DNA of 64,000 nucleotides from Pseudoxanthomonas sp. X-1 (GCF_020042665.1 NZ_CP083376.1:4128001-4192000); one strand, 5' to 3'. Shown: positions 8,325-17,856, counted from the first letter of the stretch. Notes: generated from the letters alone by a model not told the origin. Program-made: numbers and translations.

Positions 8325-9209
8325 ATGACCCACCCCAACGAAACCGCGCAGGTGATGGGCCTGATCGCACTGGAACTGGCCGGCGGCGCACCGCCGCGGC
8401 AGGCGGCGCTGCCGCAGGCCGAGGCCGGCGCGCTGGCCGAGAAGATCGCCCGCGATCTGGCCGGCCTGGTGCCGCAGGTCACCACGCTGGAGCTGACCCT
8501 GGCCGCGGCGCACTTCGACCCCGCCGAGGCGCTGCGCCCGGGCTGGCCGCTGCATCGGCGCCTGGACGAGCTGCGCCAGCGCGCCCCGGGGCGCGACCAG
8601 GGCCCGCGCGTGATCGCCTTCGGCGCCGCCAGCGACGGCCAGGTGCCGATGCCGTTCCAGGCCGACCCGGACCTGACCGGCGGCGCGCTGCGGGTCCTGC
8701 CGTTCCTGCTCAGCGGCACTCCGGAGGACGTCGATGCCGTCGGCGAGGCGCTGGAGGAGGTGCTGATCGAGCGCGGCATGGCCGGCGCCGATACCGCCCT
8801 GCAGCTGCAGGACGGGCTTGGCGCGAAGGTGGAGCACGTGCGCTTCATGACCCTGCACGACCTCGCCGCGATGATGGCGCTGCAGTACCAGCACCAGCAC
8901 CTGGAAGGCCTGTGGCCGCTGATCGAGACCGCGCTGCTGGCCCCGGACGAGGAGCAGTGGCTCGACGCCCCGCCCGAGCCGCTGCTGCGCTACGCCGATG
9001 GGCAGGTGCAGATGGCCCTGCTCGACGCGGCCACGTGGAAGGCGCGCAACACGCCGGGGACCGACGAGCCCGAGCGCCTGGCCCGCGCCTACGAGCACTA
9101 CCTGATGCGCAAGCGCCAGCTCGCCGCGGTGCTCGAGGCGCACGGCATCCCCGTCACCTACGTGCACTGTCCGGGCGAAGGCGACCTCTGCGCGCATCTG
9201 CGTAGCTGA
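8325..9209 (+). CDS. Conserved hypothetical protein
   Basis: The product has about 294 residues and no recognised enzymatic motif. It is soluble and acidic, with runs such as LTGGALRVLPFLLSGTPEDVDAVGEALEEVLIERGMAGADTALQLQDGLGAKVEHVRFMTLHDLAAMMALQYQ split between helices, and many Leu/Glu heptads towards the C-terminus (YEHYLMRKRQLAAVLEAHG). I believe the gene is real because codon use is typical and a strong terminator follows at 9235-9267. An upstream ATG at 8292 would add 11 residues; neither start has a clear ribosome-binding site. It diverges from fadI with about 210 bases between. The function is unknown. Confidence 0.75.
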   Translation: MTHPNETAQVMGLIALELAGGAPPRQAALPQAEAGALAEKIARDLAGLVPQVTTLELTLAAAHFDPAEALRPGWPLHRRLDELRQRAPGRDQGPRVIAFGAASDGQVPMPFQADPDLTGGALRVLPFLLSGTPEDVDAVGEALEEVLIERGMAGADTALQLQDGLGAKVEHVRFMTLHDLAAMMALQYQHQHLEGLWPLIETALLAPDEEQWLDAPPEPLLRYADGQVQMALLDAATWKARNTPGTDEPERLARAYEHYLMRKRQLAAVLEAHGIPVTYVHCPGEGDLCAHLRS

Positions 9210-9234
9210 CGGCGACCACGTCGCACCCTCGGAC

Positions 9235-9267
9235 AAGAAGAAGGCGCCCATCGGGCGCCTTCTTCTT
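9235..9267. terminator. Bidirectional hairpin terminator
   Basis: A perfect 15-bp stem (AAGAAGAAGGCGCCC at 9235-9249 and its complement at 9253-9267) with a three-base loop lies between the convergent genes ending at 9209 and 9315. The T-rich right arm gives U-rich RNA on both strands. Confidence 0.85.
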
Positions 9268-9314
9268 GGCAGGCATCGCGGGCGCACGCATGGCGCGGCC
9301 CGCGATGGGCTTCC

Positions 9315-9944
9315 TCACATCGCGGCCGGGGCCGCTTCGATCACGCCGCAGGCCAGGCGGCCGCCGGCGTCGCCCGTCGGCTGGGTTTTGTAGTCGTCCG
9401 GCTTCTCGTGGACGATCACGCCCTTGCCGACGATGTCGTACTTGTCGCCCTTGCCGATGTCGGTATTGGCCGAGAGCATCTGGTCGATGGTCACGTTGCC
9501 CTGCGCATCGGCGGTGATGTTGTTGCTGTCGCCGGCGTGATGGGTCGGCGCGGTCACCTGGCCGTGGTCCACGCCGTCGGGATTGAAGTGGCCGCCGGCG
9601 CTGCTGCCGTCCGGCGCGCTGCAGTCGCCCTTCTCATGGATGTGGAAGCCGTGTTCGCCCGGGGTCAGCCCGGTCAGCGTGCCGGTGACGTGGACGCCGC
9701 CTTCCATCGCCATGAAGGTCAGCTCGCCGGCGACCTTGTTGCCCGCGGTCGGCTTGAGCGTGGCCTTGGCCGAGGCCGTCGCGGTGGTGGCCGGCGTGCT
9801 GGGCGGCGGCGTGTTTTCGGCCGGGGCCGCGCTGGCCGCCGGATCGCTCACCGGGGCGGGCGCGCCTTCGGGTTCGGGCTTGTTGCACGCGGCCAGGGCC
9901 AGCACGGTGGCAGCGCACAGCAGGGTCTGGGTCAGTCGCTTCAT
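9315..9944 (-). CDS. sodC: Cu/Zn superoxide dismutase lipoprotein
   Basis: SodC converts superoxide to oxygen and peroxide in the periplasm. The 209-residue precursor has a lipoprotein signal ending LALAAC and a Pro/Ala/Thr-rich linker to about residue 60, followed by the dismutase domain. Copper and zinc ligands are visible in GFHIHEKGDC, GGHFNP and HHAGD, and the disulfide and active-site Arg region reads GGRLACGVI. A second sodC lies directly upstream on the same strand (gap about 50 bases), and the terminator at 9235-9267 follows. The lipid anchor suggests an inner-face outer-membrane or inner-membrane location. Confidence 0.93.
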   Translation of the reverse strand: MKRLTQTLLCAATVLALAACNKPEPEGAPAPVSDPAASAAPAENTPPPSTPATTATASAKATLKPTAGNKVAGELTFMAMEGGVHVTGTLTGLTPGEHGFHIHEKGDCSAPDGSSAGGHFNPDGVDHGQVTAPTHHAGDSNNITADAQGNVTIDQMLSANTDIGKGDKYDIVGKGVIVHEKPDDYKTQPTGDAGGRLACGVIEAAPAAM

Positions 9945-9995
9945 CGGAACGCTCCTCGTCTTGCTTCTAGGAAATGCGCGCCGGGAGGCACGCGA

Positions 9996-10583
9996 TCAGC
10001 GGATCGCCTGGATCACGCCACAGGCCACCCGCGCACCGGACTTGCCCGCCGGCTGGGTGGCGTAGTCGTCGGGGTCTGCATGCACCACCAGCGCGCGGCC
10101 AAGGATGTCGTTCGGCGCGCCGCCGCCCAGCGTGACCTCGCCCAGGCGCGTATCGACGCGGGCCACGCCCTCCAGGTCGGAGGTGAGGTTATCCATGTCG
10201 CCGGCATGGTGGGCGCCGATCTTGGCGTTGCCGTGCGGCTGGTGGGTGGGATTGAAATGGCCGCCGGCGCTGCTGGCATCCACCGCGCTGCAGTCGCCGA
10301 ACTCGTGCACGTGGAAGCCGAAGCGCCCCGACGGCGGCAGGCCGCCGATGGTGCCGGCGATGCGCACGCCGCCGGCCACCGGGCTCAGCATCAGCTTGCC
10401 GCTGACGAGGCTGGCCGAGGCCGAACGCATGATCGCCTGCGCCTCGCGCACCGTGGCCGGGGGAGGCACCACGACCGGCGGCGCCGGCTTGGGCGCGGGC
10501 GCGGTGCTGCAGGCCGTGAGGACCAGCAGCCCGCCCGAGGCGAGCGCCGGCAGGAGCAGGCGATGGAAGCGGCGGTGGTGCAT
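9996..10583 (-). CDS. sodC: Second Cu/Zn superoxide dismutase lipoprotein
   Basis: This paralogue of the adjacent SodC has 195 residues. It has a lipobox (GLLVLTAC), a short Pro-rich linker (APKPAPPVVVPPP) and the dismutase domain. Metal-ligand motifs are GFHVHEFGDC, GGHFNP and HHAGDMDNL, and the C-terminal Cys and Arg occur in GARVACGVI. The metal loop differs from the first copy (THQPHGNAKIGAHH against DGVDHGQVTAPTHH). The two therefore look like diverged functional copies rather than a recent duplication. They are probably co-transcribed, this one first. Confidence 0.92.
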   Translation of the reverse strand: MHHRRFHRLLLPALASGGLLVLTACSTAPAPKPAPPVVVPPPATVREAQAIMRSASASLVSGKLMLSPVAGGVRIAGTIGGLPPSGRFGFHVHEFGDCSAVDASSAGGHFNPTHQPHGNAKIGAHHAGDMDNLTSDLEGVARVDTRLGEVTLGGGAPNDILGRALVVHADPDDYATQPAGKSGARVACGVIQAIR

Positions 10584-10695
10584 CGGTCGGGCACGCTATC
10601 GACGACGGCGTTCAGTTGCAATGAAGTTTGCAGTCACGGCGCGTTGCGACGCGCTGACCATCGCGTCATCGCGCGCGCATGCGCCACCGCGCTCG

Positions 10696-12120
10696 TCAGC
10701 CGCGGCGGCGCCCGGAGCCCAGCTTGCGCGTGATCGTGTTGCGGCCCACGCCCAGGCGCGCGGCGGCATCGGCGCGGCGGCCGTTGGTGAACTGCAGCGC
10801 CGCCTCCAGCAGCGCGCGGTCCAGCCGCGTGCGCGCCTCGGCATGCAGCCCGTCGGCACCCTCGGCCAGGCGCGCGCGCGCCCATTGCCCGAGCAGCGCG
10901 TCCCAGTCGGCGGCGTCGCGCGTGGGCGCGCGCGCGGTGTGCGGCAGGGCCTGTTCGACATCGCCTACGGTGATGGTGTCCGAGGGTGCCAGTGCAGCCA
11001 GGCGCCAGCAGACGTTTTCCAGTTCGCGCACGTTGCCGGGCCAGTCGTGTGCGCGCAGCGCCTCGCGCGCCGACGGCGCCACGCGCTTGGCCGGCATGCC
11101 CAGCTTGGCGCAGGCCTGGGCCAGGAAGTTCTCGGCCAGGCGCGAGACGTCGCCGCGGCGCTCGCGCAGCGGCGGCAGCTGCAGGCGGACCACGTCCAGG
11201 CGATGCAGCAGGTCGGCGCGGAAGCGGCCGGCCTGCACCAGGCCTTCCAGGTCCTGGTGGGTGGCGGCGATCACGCGCACGTCCACGCGGATCAGCTCGC
11301 GCCCGCCGACACGGAAGAACTCGCCCTCGGCCAGCACGCGCAGCAGGCGCGTCTGCAGCGGCAGCGGCATGTCGCCGATCTCGTCCAGGAACAGCGTGCC
11401 GCCATCGGCCTGCTCGAAGCGGCCGATATGCCGCCGCTGCGCACCGGTGAACGCGCCGGCCTCGTGGCCGAACAGTTCGCTCTCCAGCAGCTCGGCCGGA
11501 ATGGCCGCGGTGTTGAGCGCCACGAACGGCTTGCGCGTGCGCGGGGACTCGTTGTGCAGGGCACGCGCGACCAGTTCCTTGCCGGTGCCGGTCTCGCCGG
11601 TGACCAGCACCGACAGCGGTGCCTGCGCCAGGCGGCCGATCGCACGGAACAGCGCGCGCATGGCGGGGGTGTCGCCGATCAGTTCGGGCGTGCCATTGGC
11701 CGCCTCCGCCGCCGGCTCGGCGACGGCGTCCTCGCTGGGCTCCAGGCTGGGCAGCGCGCGCGCGGCCAGGGCCACCGCGTCGTCCAGGTCGAAGGGTTTG
11801 GACAGGAACTCCTGCGCGCCGCCGCGGAAGGCGCCAGCGGTGCTGGCCACGTCGGTGTAGGCCGACATCACGATCACCGGCAGACTCGGATGCGCGTGCT
11901 TGAGGCGGTCCAGCAGCTTGAGGCCATCGTCGCCGGGCATGCGCACGTCGGTGAACAGCAGGTCCGGCACGCCGCGCGTGCCCAGGGCCTGCAGGGCCGA
12001 GGCCGCGCTGTCGAAGCCATCGACGTCGTAACCGGCATCGCGCAGCGCGGTCGCCAGGACGAAGCGGACCGAACGGTCGTCGTCGACGACCCAGATACGC
12101 TGGCTTTCCTCAGTGGGCAT
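10696..12120 (-). CDS. ntrC: Nitrogen regulation response regulator NtrC
   Basis: NtrC is the enhancer-binding activator of sigma-54 promoters under nitrogen limitation. The 474 residues run as receiver (phospho-acceptor Asp58 in LLFTDVRMPG, Lys in LSKPFD), AAA+ domain with Walker A GETGTGKE, the sigma-54 contact loop GAFTGA and Walker B TLFLDEIGDMP, and a C-terminal Fis-type helix-turn-helix (AAARLGVGRNTITRKLG). The start at 12120 lies inside the end of ntrB (11-base overlap), which indicates coupled expression. NtrC-type boxes upstream of glnA and beside the ntrB start are its probable targets. Confidence 0.95.
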   Translation of the reverse strand: MPTEESQRIWVVDDDRSVRFVLATALRDAGYDVDGFDSAASALQALGTRGVPDLLFTDVRMPGDDGLKLLDRLKHAHPSLPVIVMSAYTDVASTAGAFRGGAQEFLSKPFDLDDAVALAARALPSLEPSEDAVAEPAAEAANGTPELIGDTPAMRALFRAIGRLAQAPLSVLVTGETGTGKELVARALHNESPRTRKPFVALNTAAIPAELLESELFGHEAGAFTGAQRRHIGRFEQADGGTLFLDEIGDMPLPLQTRLLRVLAEGEFFRVGGRELIRVDVRVIAATHQDLEGLVQAGRFRADLLHRLDVVRLQLPPLRERRGDVSRLAENFLAQACAKLGMPAKRVAPSAREALRAHDWPGNVRELENVCWRLAALAPSDTITVGDVEQALPHTARAPTRDAADWDALLGQWARARLAEGADGLHAEARTRLDRALLEAALQFTNGRRADAAARLGVGRNTITRKLGSGRRRG

Positions 12121-13213
12121 GACGGCCCTCCTCGCCGGCATCGCGCGATTGCGGCAGCAACAGGGTGAAGACGGTGTGGCCCGGGCGCGAGCGGAAGCCC
12201 AGTGAGCCGCGGTGCTCGCGCGCCACCTGCTGGGCCAGCGCCAGGCCCAGGCCGCTGCCTTCGGCGCGGCCGGAGACCAGCGGCAGGAACAGGTGCTCGG
12301 CCAGCTCTTCGGGCACGCCGCGGCCATCGTCGATGATCTCCAGCCGCAGCGCGCGCGCATGCAGCTGGTCGTGGATGCGCAGGCCATGCTCGACCCGGGT
12401 GCGCAGGGTGATCAGGCCGGCGCCGGCCTGCATCGCATTGCCGACCAGGTTCCAGACCGCCTGGGTCAGGCGGTCGGCGTCGCCGTGCAGTTCCGGCAGG
12501 CTGGGGTCGTAATCGCGCTGCAGGCGGCCGCTCCAGGCGCCTTCGGCCTCGGCCAGGCGCAGCACGCGCTCGAGCACGGCATGGATGTTGAGCGCGGCGT
12601 GCGGGCGCTGCGAGGCCGGCGACAGCAGCCGGTCCAGCAGGGCATTGAGCCGCTCGGCCTCCGACTCGATCAGGCCGATGAGGGCGCGCTCGTCCTCGTT
12701 GTCCGCACGGTTCTGTGCGCGACGCGACAGCAGCTGGGCGGCGCCTTTCAGGCCGGCCAGCGGGTTGCGCAGTTCATGGGCCAGGCCGCGCAGGGCGGCG
12801 GCCAGCGCGCTGGGCATGGCCTGGGCCGGGTCCAGCGCGGGGAAGTCGTCGACCGGATGGGCCTCCAGCAGCCAGCCCCCGCGCTCGGCACGGGACAGCC
12901 AGCCCTCGGCGAAGCGCGCGGTCTCGCCGGGGAAGCCCAGCGCGACCCGGTGCAGTCGCAGCAGGTCGCGGTCGGTATTGTCGAGAAAGCGGGCCATGGC
13001 ATCGCCGTCCATTTCCAGTGCGGCCAGGGGGCGCCCCACGAAGCGACGCTGGCTGACGCCCAGCCAGCGCGCAAAGGCGGAATTGACGCCAAGGACGGTG
13101 CCGGCGGCGTCGGCCCAGGCCACCGGAGTGCTCAGCGCATCCGGGGCGGGAACATCGGTCACAGGTCTTTCCGGGAGTTCGGGAACGGGATCTGTGGCGT
13201 CCGACGGCGGCAT
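12110..13213 (-). CDS. ntrB: Nitrogen regulation sensor kinase NtrB
   Basis: NtrB phosphorylates and dephosphorylates NtrC under PII control. The 367-residue protein has no membrane helix. It comprises a PAS-like sensor (about 25-125), the phospho-accepting His146 in GLAHELRNPLAGLKGAAQLL and the ATP-binding domain with N-box LVGNAMQAG, G1 box EIIDDGRGVP and G2 box GSGLGLALAQ. The ATG at 13213 lies in the right half of a perfect hairpin and has no good ribosome-binding site, which hints at unusual translational control or coupling to amtB 38 bases upstream. It overlaps ntrC by 11 bases. Confidence 0.94.
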   Translation of the reverse strand: MPPSDATDPVPELPERPVTDVPAPDALSTPVAWADAAGTVLGVNSAFARWLGVSQRRFVGRPLAALEMDGDAMARFLDNTDRDLLRLHRVALGFPGETARFAEGWLSRAERGGWLLEAHPVDDFPALDPAQAMPSALAAALRGLAHELRNPLAGLKGAAQLLSRRAQNRADNEDERALIGLIESEAERLNALLDRLLSPASQRPHAALNIHAVLERVLRLAEAEGAWSGRLQRDYDPSLPELHGDADRLTQAVWNLVGNAMQAGAGLITLRTRVEHGLRIHDQLHARALRLEIIDDGRGVPEELAEHLFLPLVSGRAEGSGLGLALAQQVAREHRGSLGFRSRPGHTVFTLLLPQSRDAGEEGRHAH

Positions 13214-13238
13214 TGCACCATCTTAGTGCAATGCCGCC
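13206..13238. promoter_or_regulatory. NtrC-like box inside a hairpin containing the ntrB start codon
   Basis: GGCGGCATTGCAC (13206-13218) and its exact complement (13226-13238) form a 13-bp stem with a seven-base loop. The stem contains the ntrB ATG (13211-13213). Within it, 13214-13230 reads TGCACC-N5-AGTGCA, which matches the NtrC recognition pattern TGCACY-N5-RGTGCA. It may act as an autoregulatory operator, an RNA element or both. Confidence 0.6.
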
Positions 13239-13251
13239 CCCGGTGTTTCGA

Positions 13252-14709
13252 TCAGGTCTCGTAGGCCGATTCGCCGTGCGAGGTGATGTCCAGACCCTCG
13301 CGCTCGGCCTCTTCGCTCACGCGCAGGCCGAAGACCAGCTTGGCGATCAGGAAGGCGACCACGGACACCACGCCGATCCACACCACGGTGATGGCCACGC
13401 CGGTGGCCTGCACGGCGACCTGGTGGCCCATGGTCACGCCCTCGGCATAGCCCGCGCCGCCCAGGGCCTTGTCGGTGAACACGCCGGTGAGGATCGCGCC
13501 GACGATGCCGCCCACGCCGTGCACGCCGAACACGTCCAGCGTGTCGTCGGCGCCCAGCAGCTTCTTCAGCCCGGTCACGCCCCACACGCAGATCACGCCG
13601 GCAGCCGCGCCGATGGCGATCGCGCCGAACGGACCGACAGTGCCCGCGGCCGGGGTGATGCCGACCAAGCCGGCGACCATGCCCGAGGCCACGCCCAGCG
13701 CCGAGGACTTGCCCTTGAACAGCTTCTCCACCAGCGACCACGCCAGCACGGCCGCGGCGGTGGCCAGCAGGGTGTTGAGGAAGGCCAGCGCGGCGGTGGC
13801 ATTGGCTTCCAGCGCCGAGCCGGCGTTGAACCCGAACCAGCCCACCCACAGCAGCGAGGCGCCGGTGAAGGTCAGGGTCACGTTATGCGGCTTGAGCGCC
13901 TGCTGGCCGAAACCCAGGCGCTTGCCGACGAAGTACGAACCCACAAGGCCGGCGATACCCGCGTTGATGTGGACCACGGTGCCACCGGCAAAGTCCAGCG
14001 CGCCCTTGCCGAACAGGTAGCCCGGCGCGGACCACACCATGTGCGCCAGCGGCAGGTAGCCGAAGGTGAACCACAGGACGACGAACAGCAGCACCGCGGC
14101 GAACTTCACGCGCTCGGCGAAGGCGCCGACGATCAGCGCGCCGGTGATGCCGGCGAAGGTCAGCTGGAAGGCGACGAAGACGTATTCGGGCAGCTTGAAG
14201 CCCTTGGAGAAGGTGTCGGCCAGGGTCGTGGTGTCCACGCCGCCCAGCAGCGCCTTGCCCAGCGTGCCGATGAACGGGCCGCCGTCCGCGAAGGCCAGGC
14301 TGTAGCCGTAGAGCACCCACAGGATCGCGATCAGCGAGAACACCACGCCGACCTGGATCAGCACCGAGAGCACGTTCTTGGCGCGCACCATGCCGCCGTA
14401 GAACAGCGCCAGGCCCGGGACCACCATCATCAGCACCAGCAGCGTGGAGGTCAGCATCCACGCCACGTCGCCCTTGTCCACGACGGGGGCGGCGGCCTCG
14501 GGCGCCGCTTCCGCGGCGGCGGGCGCGGCGGCCGGTTCCGGCGCGGCTTCGGCCGGGACGGAGGCGGCGGGGGTTTCGGTGGCGGCAGGCGGGGTGGCCT
14601 CCTGCGCGGCCAGATCGAACACGGTGCCCGCGGTCAGCATGCCCAGGGCCGCGACCACGCACAGCAGCTGCAGACGGGTCTTCAACCCGGAGAGCAGACG
14701 AGTCTTCAT
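13252..14709 (-). CDS. amtB: Ammonium transporter AmtB with extended N-terminus
   Basis: AmtB conducts ammonium/ammonia across the inner membrane and is blocked by GlnK when nitrogen is plentiful. The 485 residues include a signal segment (about 13-36), an unusual Ala/Pro/Glu-rich periplasmic stretch (about 37-76) and 11 membrane helices. Both pore histidines are present, in VVHINAGIAGLVGSY and VFGVHGVGGIVGA, and GWFGFNAGSALEAN is the conserved helix motif. The GlnK gene lies 21 bases upstream, the standard amtB-glnK pairing, although in the order glnK then amtB. ntrB follows after 38 bases. Confidence 0.95.
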   Translation of the reverse strand: MKTRLLSGLKTRLQLLCVVAALGMLTAGTVFDLAAQEATPPAATETPAASVPAEAAPEPAAAPAAAEAAPEAAAPVVDKGDVAWMLTSTLLVLMMVVPGLALFYGGMVRAKNVLSVLIQVGVVFSLIAILWVLYGYSLAFADGGPFIGTLGKALLGGVDTTTLADTFSKGFKLPEYVFVAFQLTFAGITGALIVGAFAERVKFAAVLLFVVLWFTFGYLPLAHMVWSAPGYLFGKGALDFAGGTVVHINAGIAGLVGSYFVGKRLGFGQQALKPHNVTLTFTGASLLWVGWFGFNAGSALEANATAALAFLNTLLATAAAVLAWSLVEKLFKGKSSALGVASGMVAGLVGITPAAGTVGPFGAIAIGAAAGVICVWGVTGLKKLLGADDTLDVFGVHGVGGIVGAILTGVFTDKALGGAGYAEGVTMGHQVAVQATGVAITVVWIGVVSVVAFLIAKLVFGLRVSEEAEREGLDITSHGESAYET

Positions 14710-14730
14710 GGGGGTTCTCTCCGAGTTGGG

Positions 14731-15404
<674 letters not shown>

Positions 15405-16814
15405 TCAGTTGGCGTAGTACAGCTGGTACTCGAGCGGATGGGTCGCCGCGCGGAACTTGGTGACTTCCTGCATCTTCAGGTCGATGTAGCCATCGATCAG
15501 GTCGTCGGAGAACACGTCGCCGGCCTTGAGGAACTCGCGGTCGGCGTCCAGCGCGGCCAGCGCCTGGTCCAGCGAGGAGCAGACCTGCGGGATCAGCTTC
15601 TCCTCTTCCGGCGGCAGGTCGTAGAGGTCCTTGTCCGAGGCCGCGCCCGGGTCGATCTGGTTCTTGATGCCGTCCAGGCCGGCCATCATCAGCGCGGTGA
15701 AGGTCAGGTAGCCGGACTGCAGCGGATCGGGGAAGCGCATCTCGATACGGCGCGCCTTCGGGCTGTTGACCCACGGAATGCGGCACGAGGCCGAGCGGTT
15801 GCGCGCCGAGTAGGCCAGCATCACCGGCGCCTCGAAGCCCGGAACCAGGCGCTTGTAGCTGTTGGTGCCCGAGTTGGAGAAGGCGTTGATCGCCTTGGCG
15901 TGCTTGAAGATGCCGCCGATGTACCACAGCGCCAGCTGCGACAGGCCGCCGTAGCCGTCGCCGGCGAACAGGTTGGTGCCGCCCTTGGCCAGCGACTGGT
16001 GCACGTGCATGCCGCTGCCGTTGTCGCCGACGATCGGCTTGGGCATGAAGGTGGCGGTCTTGCCGTTGCGGAAGGCGACGTTCTTGACGATGTACTTGAG
16101 CATCAGCAGCTCGTCGGCCTTCTTGACCAGCGTGTTGAACTTGGTGCCGATCTCGCACTGACCCGCGGTGGCCACCTCATGGTGGTGGACTTCGGTCTCG
16201 ATGCCGACCTGCTCGAGGGTCTTGACCATCTCGGCGCGGATGTCGTGCAGCGAGTCGGTCGGCGGGACGGGGAAATAGCCGCCCTTCACGCCCGGACGGT
16301 AGCCGCTGTTGCCGCCTTCGTACTTGGCCGCGCTGTTCCAGGCCGCCTCTTCCGAATCGATCTTGAAGAAGGTGTTGCCCATCTCGTTGGCGAAGCGCAC
16401 CGAGTCGAAGATGAAGAACTCGGGCTCGGGACCGAAGAACGCCAGATCGGCGATGCCCGAGGACTGCAGATAGGCCTCGGCGCGCTTGGCCACGCCGCGC
16501 GGGCAGCGCGCGTACGAGGTCATGGTCGCCGGGTCCAGCACGTCGCAGGTCAGATTGATGGTCGGATCGGCGTAGAACGGATCCAGGTACGCCGTGTCGG
16601 CGTCCGGCATCAGGACCATGTCCGACTCGTTGATGCCCTTCCAGCCGGCGATGGAGCTGCCGTCGAACATCTTGCCTTCCTCGAACAGGCTGGGCTCGAC
16701 GATGCTCGCCGGGAAGGTCACGTGCTGCTGCACCCCGCGCAGGTCAACGAAACGCAGGTCGACGAACTCCGCCTTGGAGTCCTTGATCAGCTTTTCGACT
16801 TTGTCGACGGACAT
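15405..16814 (-). CDS. glnA: Glutamine synthetase type I
   Basis: GlnA makes glutamine from glutamate, ammonia and ATP as a cytoplasmic dodecamer. The 469-residue length is typical of class I-beta enzymes. Visible signatures include [18 protein letters not shown] near the N-terminus, the catalytic [11 protein letters not shown] and the adenylylation loop [16 protein letters not shown] with its Tyr, so control by GlnE is expected. The gene is preceded by a sigma-54 promoter and two NtrC boxes, and glnK-amtB-ntrB-ntrC follow in the same direction. This forms a self-contained nitrogen regulatory block. Confidence 0.97.
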   Translation of the reverse strand: MSVDKVEKLIKDSKAEFVDLRFVDLRGVQQHVTFPASIVEPSLFEEGKMFDGSSIAGWKGINESDMVLMPDADTAYLDPFYADPTINLTCDVLDPATMTSYARCPRGVAKRAEAYLQSSGIADLAFFGPEPEFFIFDSVRFANEMGNTFFKIDSEEAAWNSAAKYEGGNSGYRPGVKGGYFPVPPTDSLHDIRAEMVKTLEQVGIETEVHHHEVATAGQCEIGTKFNTLVKKADELLMLKYIVKNVAFRNGKTATFMPKPIVGDNGSGMHVHQSLAKGGTNLFAGDGYGGLSQLALWYIGGIFKHAKAINAFSNSGTNSYKRLVPGFEAPVMLAYSARNRSASCRIPWVNSPKARRIEMRFPDPLQSGYLTFTALMMAGLDGIKNQIDPGAASDKDLYDLPPEEEKLIPQVCSSLDQALAALDADREFLKAGDVFSDDLIDGYIDLKMQEVTKFRAATHPLEYQLYYAN

Positions 16815-16863
16815 CTTTGCTCCTCGAAATCGGTGTTGAGGTGGAATGTGTGACCGTCTTATC

Positions 16864-16878
16864 GCAAACGCTGTGCCA
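16864..16878 (-). promoter_or_regulatory. Sigma-54 promoter of glnA
   Basis: On the minus strand the sequence reads TGGCACAGCGTTTGC. It carries the -24 GG and -12 GC elements separated by exactly ten bases and matches the TGGCAC-N5-TTGC consensus. Its -12 end is 50 bases from the glnA start codon. Confidence 0.88.
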
Positions 16879-16941
16879 ACCGGGACGCCCCGCTAAGTGG
16901 CTGTTTTCTCTACATTCCCTTCACGCGGAGCACCATGCGGA

Positions 16942-16958
16942 TGCACTTTAAAGGTGCA
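16942..16958. promoter_or_regulatory. NtrC binding site 1 (proximal)
   Basis: TGCACTTTAAAGGTGCA is a 17-bp dyad that exactly fits the NtrC pattern TGCACY-N5-GGTGCA. Its centre is about 98 bases upstream of the expected sigma-54 start of glnA. Confidence 0.85.
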
Positions 16959-16970
16959 AAAGCACGTATT

Positions 16971-16987
16971 TGCACCATGAACGTGCA
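16971..16987. promoter_or_regulatory. NtrC binding site 2 (distal)
   Basis: TGCACCATGAACGTGCA is a second 17-bp dyad, 29 bp centre to centre from the first (about three helical turns), as expected for cooperative NtrC dimers. It lies about 50 bases before uppP, so NtrC might also affect that divergent gene. Confidence 0.82.
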
Positions 16988-17037
16988 AACGTGAATGGTC
17001 GTATGCTTCCGCGTCCCCCGTCGCACCGCCCTGTCCC

Positions 17038-17832
17038 ATGTCCGAACTCCTGGCCGCGCTGCTGCTCGGCATCCTCGAAGGCCTGACTGAATTCCTGCCC
17101 ATCTCCAGCACCGGGCACCTGCTGATCGCCCAGCACTGGCTGCCGCGGCAGACCGACTTCTTCAACATCATCATCCAGGCCGGCGCGATCATCGCGGTGG
17201 TGCTGGTGTTCCGGCAGCGGCTGGTGAGCCTGGCGCTGGGCTGGCGCGATCCGGTGCAGCGCGATTACCTGTTCAAGCTCGGCACGGCCTTCCTGGTCAC
17301 CGCGGTGGTCGGCCTGGTGGTGCGCAAGCTGGGCTGGGCGCTGCCCGAGACAGTGACGCCGGTGGCCTGGGCGCTGATCATCGGCGGCATCTGGATGATC
17401 GTGGCCGAACGCCTGGCCGAACGCCAGGGCGACAATCCCAACGTGACCTGGACGGTGGCGTTGCTGGTCGGCCTGGCGCAGGTGGTGGCCGGCGTGTTCC
17501 CCGGCACCTCGCGCTCGGCCGCGGCGATCTTCATCGCCATGCTGGCCGGCACCAGCCGGCGCGCGTCGGCGACCGAATTCGCCTTCCTAGTCGGCATCCC
17601 GACCATGTTCGCCGCCAGCGGCTACACCTTCCTGGAGCTGGCCAAGGACGGACAGCTGGGCCAGGTCGACTGGACAGCGGTGGCCGTGGCCTTCCTGGCC
17701 GCGGCCGTCACCGGCTTCATCGTGGTGCGCTGGCTGCTGGGCTTCATCAAGTCGCACCGCTACACCGGCTTTGCGGTGTATCGCATCGTGCTGGGCGTGG
17801 CCCTGCTGCTGTTCCTGCCCGGCGGCGCCTGA
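17038..17832 (+). CDS. uppP: Undecaprenyl-diphosphatase UppP/BacA
   Basis: UppP dephosphorylates undecaprenyl pyrophosphate at the inner membrane, recycling the lipid carrier for peptidoglycan, and confers some bacitracin tolerance. The 264-residue polytopic protein has both family motifs: EGLTEFLPISSTGHLLI at residues 14-30 and PGTSRSAAAIF in the middle. The start at 17038 matches the usual N-terminus ahead of ALLLGILEGLTEFLP. It is transcribed away from glnA, and a strong rho-independent terminator follows 24 bases after the stop. It is probably monocistronic. Confidence 0.95.
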   Translation: MSELLAALLLGILEGLTEFLPISSTGHLLIAQHWLPRQTDFFNIIIQAGAIIAVVLVFRQRLVSLALGWRDPVQRDYLFKLGTAFLVTAVVGLVVRKLGWALPETVTPVAWALIIGGIWMIVAERLAERQGDNPNVTWTVALLVGLAQVVAGVFPGTSRSAAAIFIAMLAGTSRRASATEFAFLVGIPTMFAASGYTFLELAKDGQLGQVDWTAVAVAFLAAAVTGFIVVRWLLGFIKSHRYTGFAVYRIVLGVALLLFLPGGA

Positions 17833-17856
17833 GCCGCGGCAACCACTGAAACGAAG

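Noticed and set aside
10696..12387. Longer NtrC starting at 12387
   Set aside because: The extra N-terminal residues are an out-of-frame reading of ntrB. The receiver domain begins properly at 12120.
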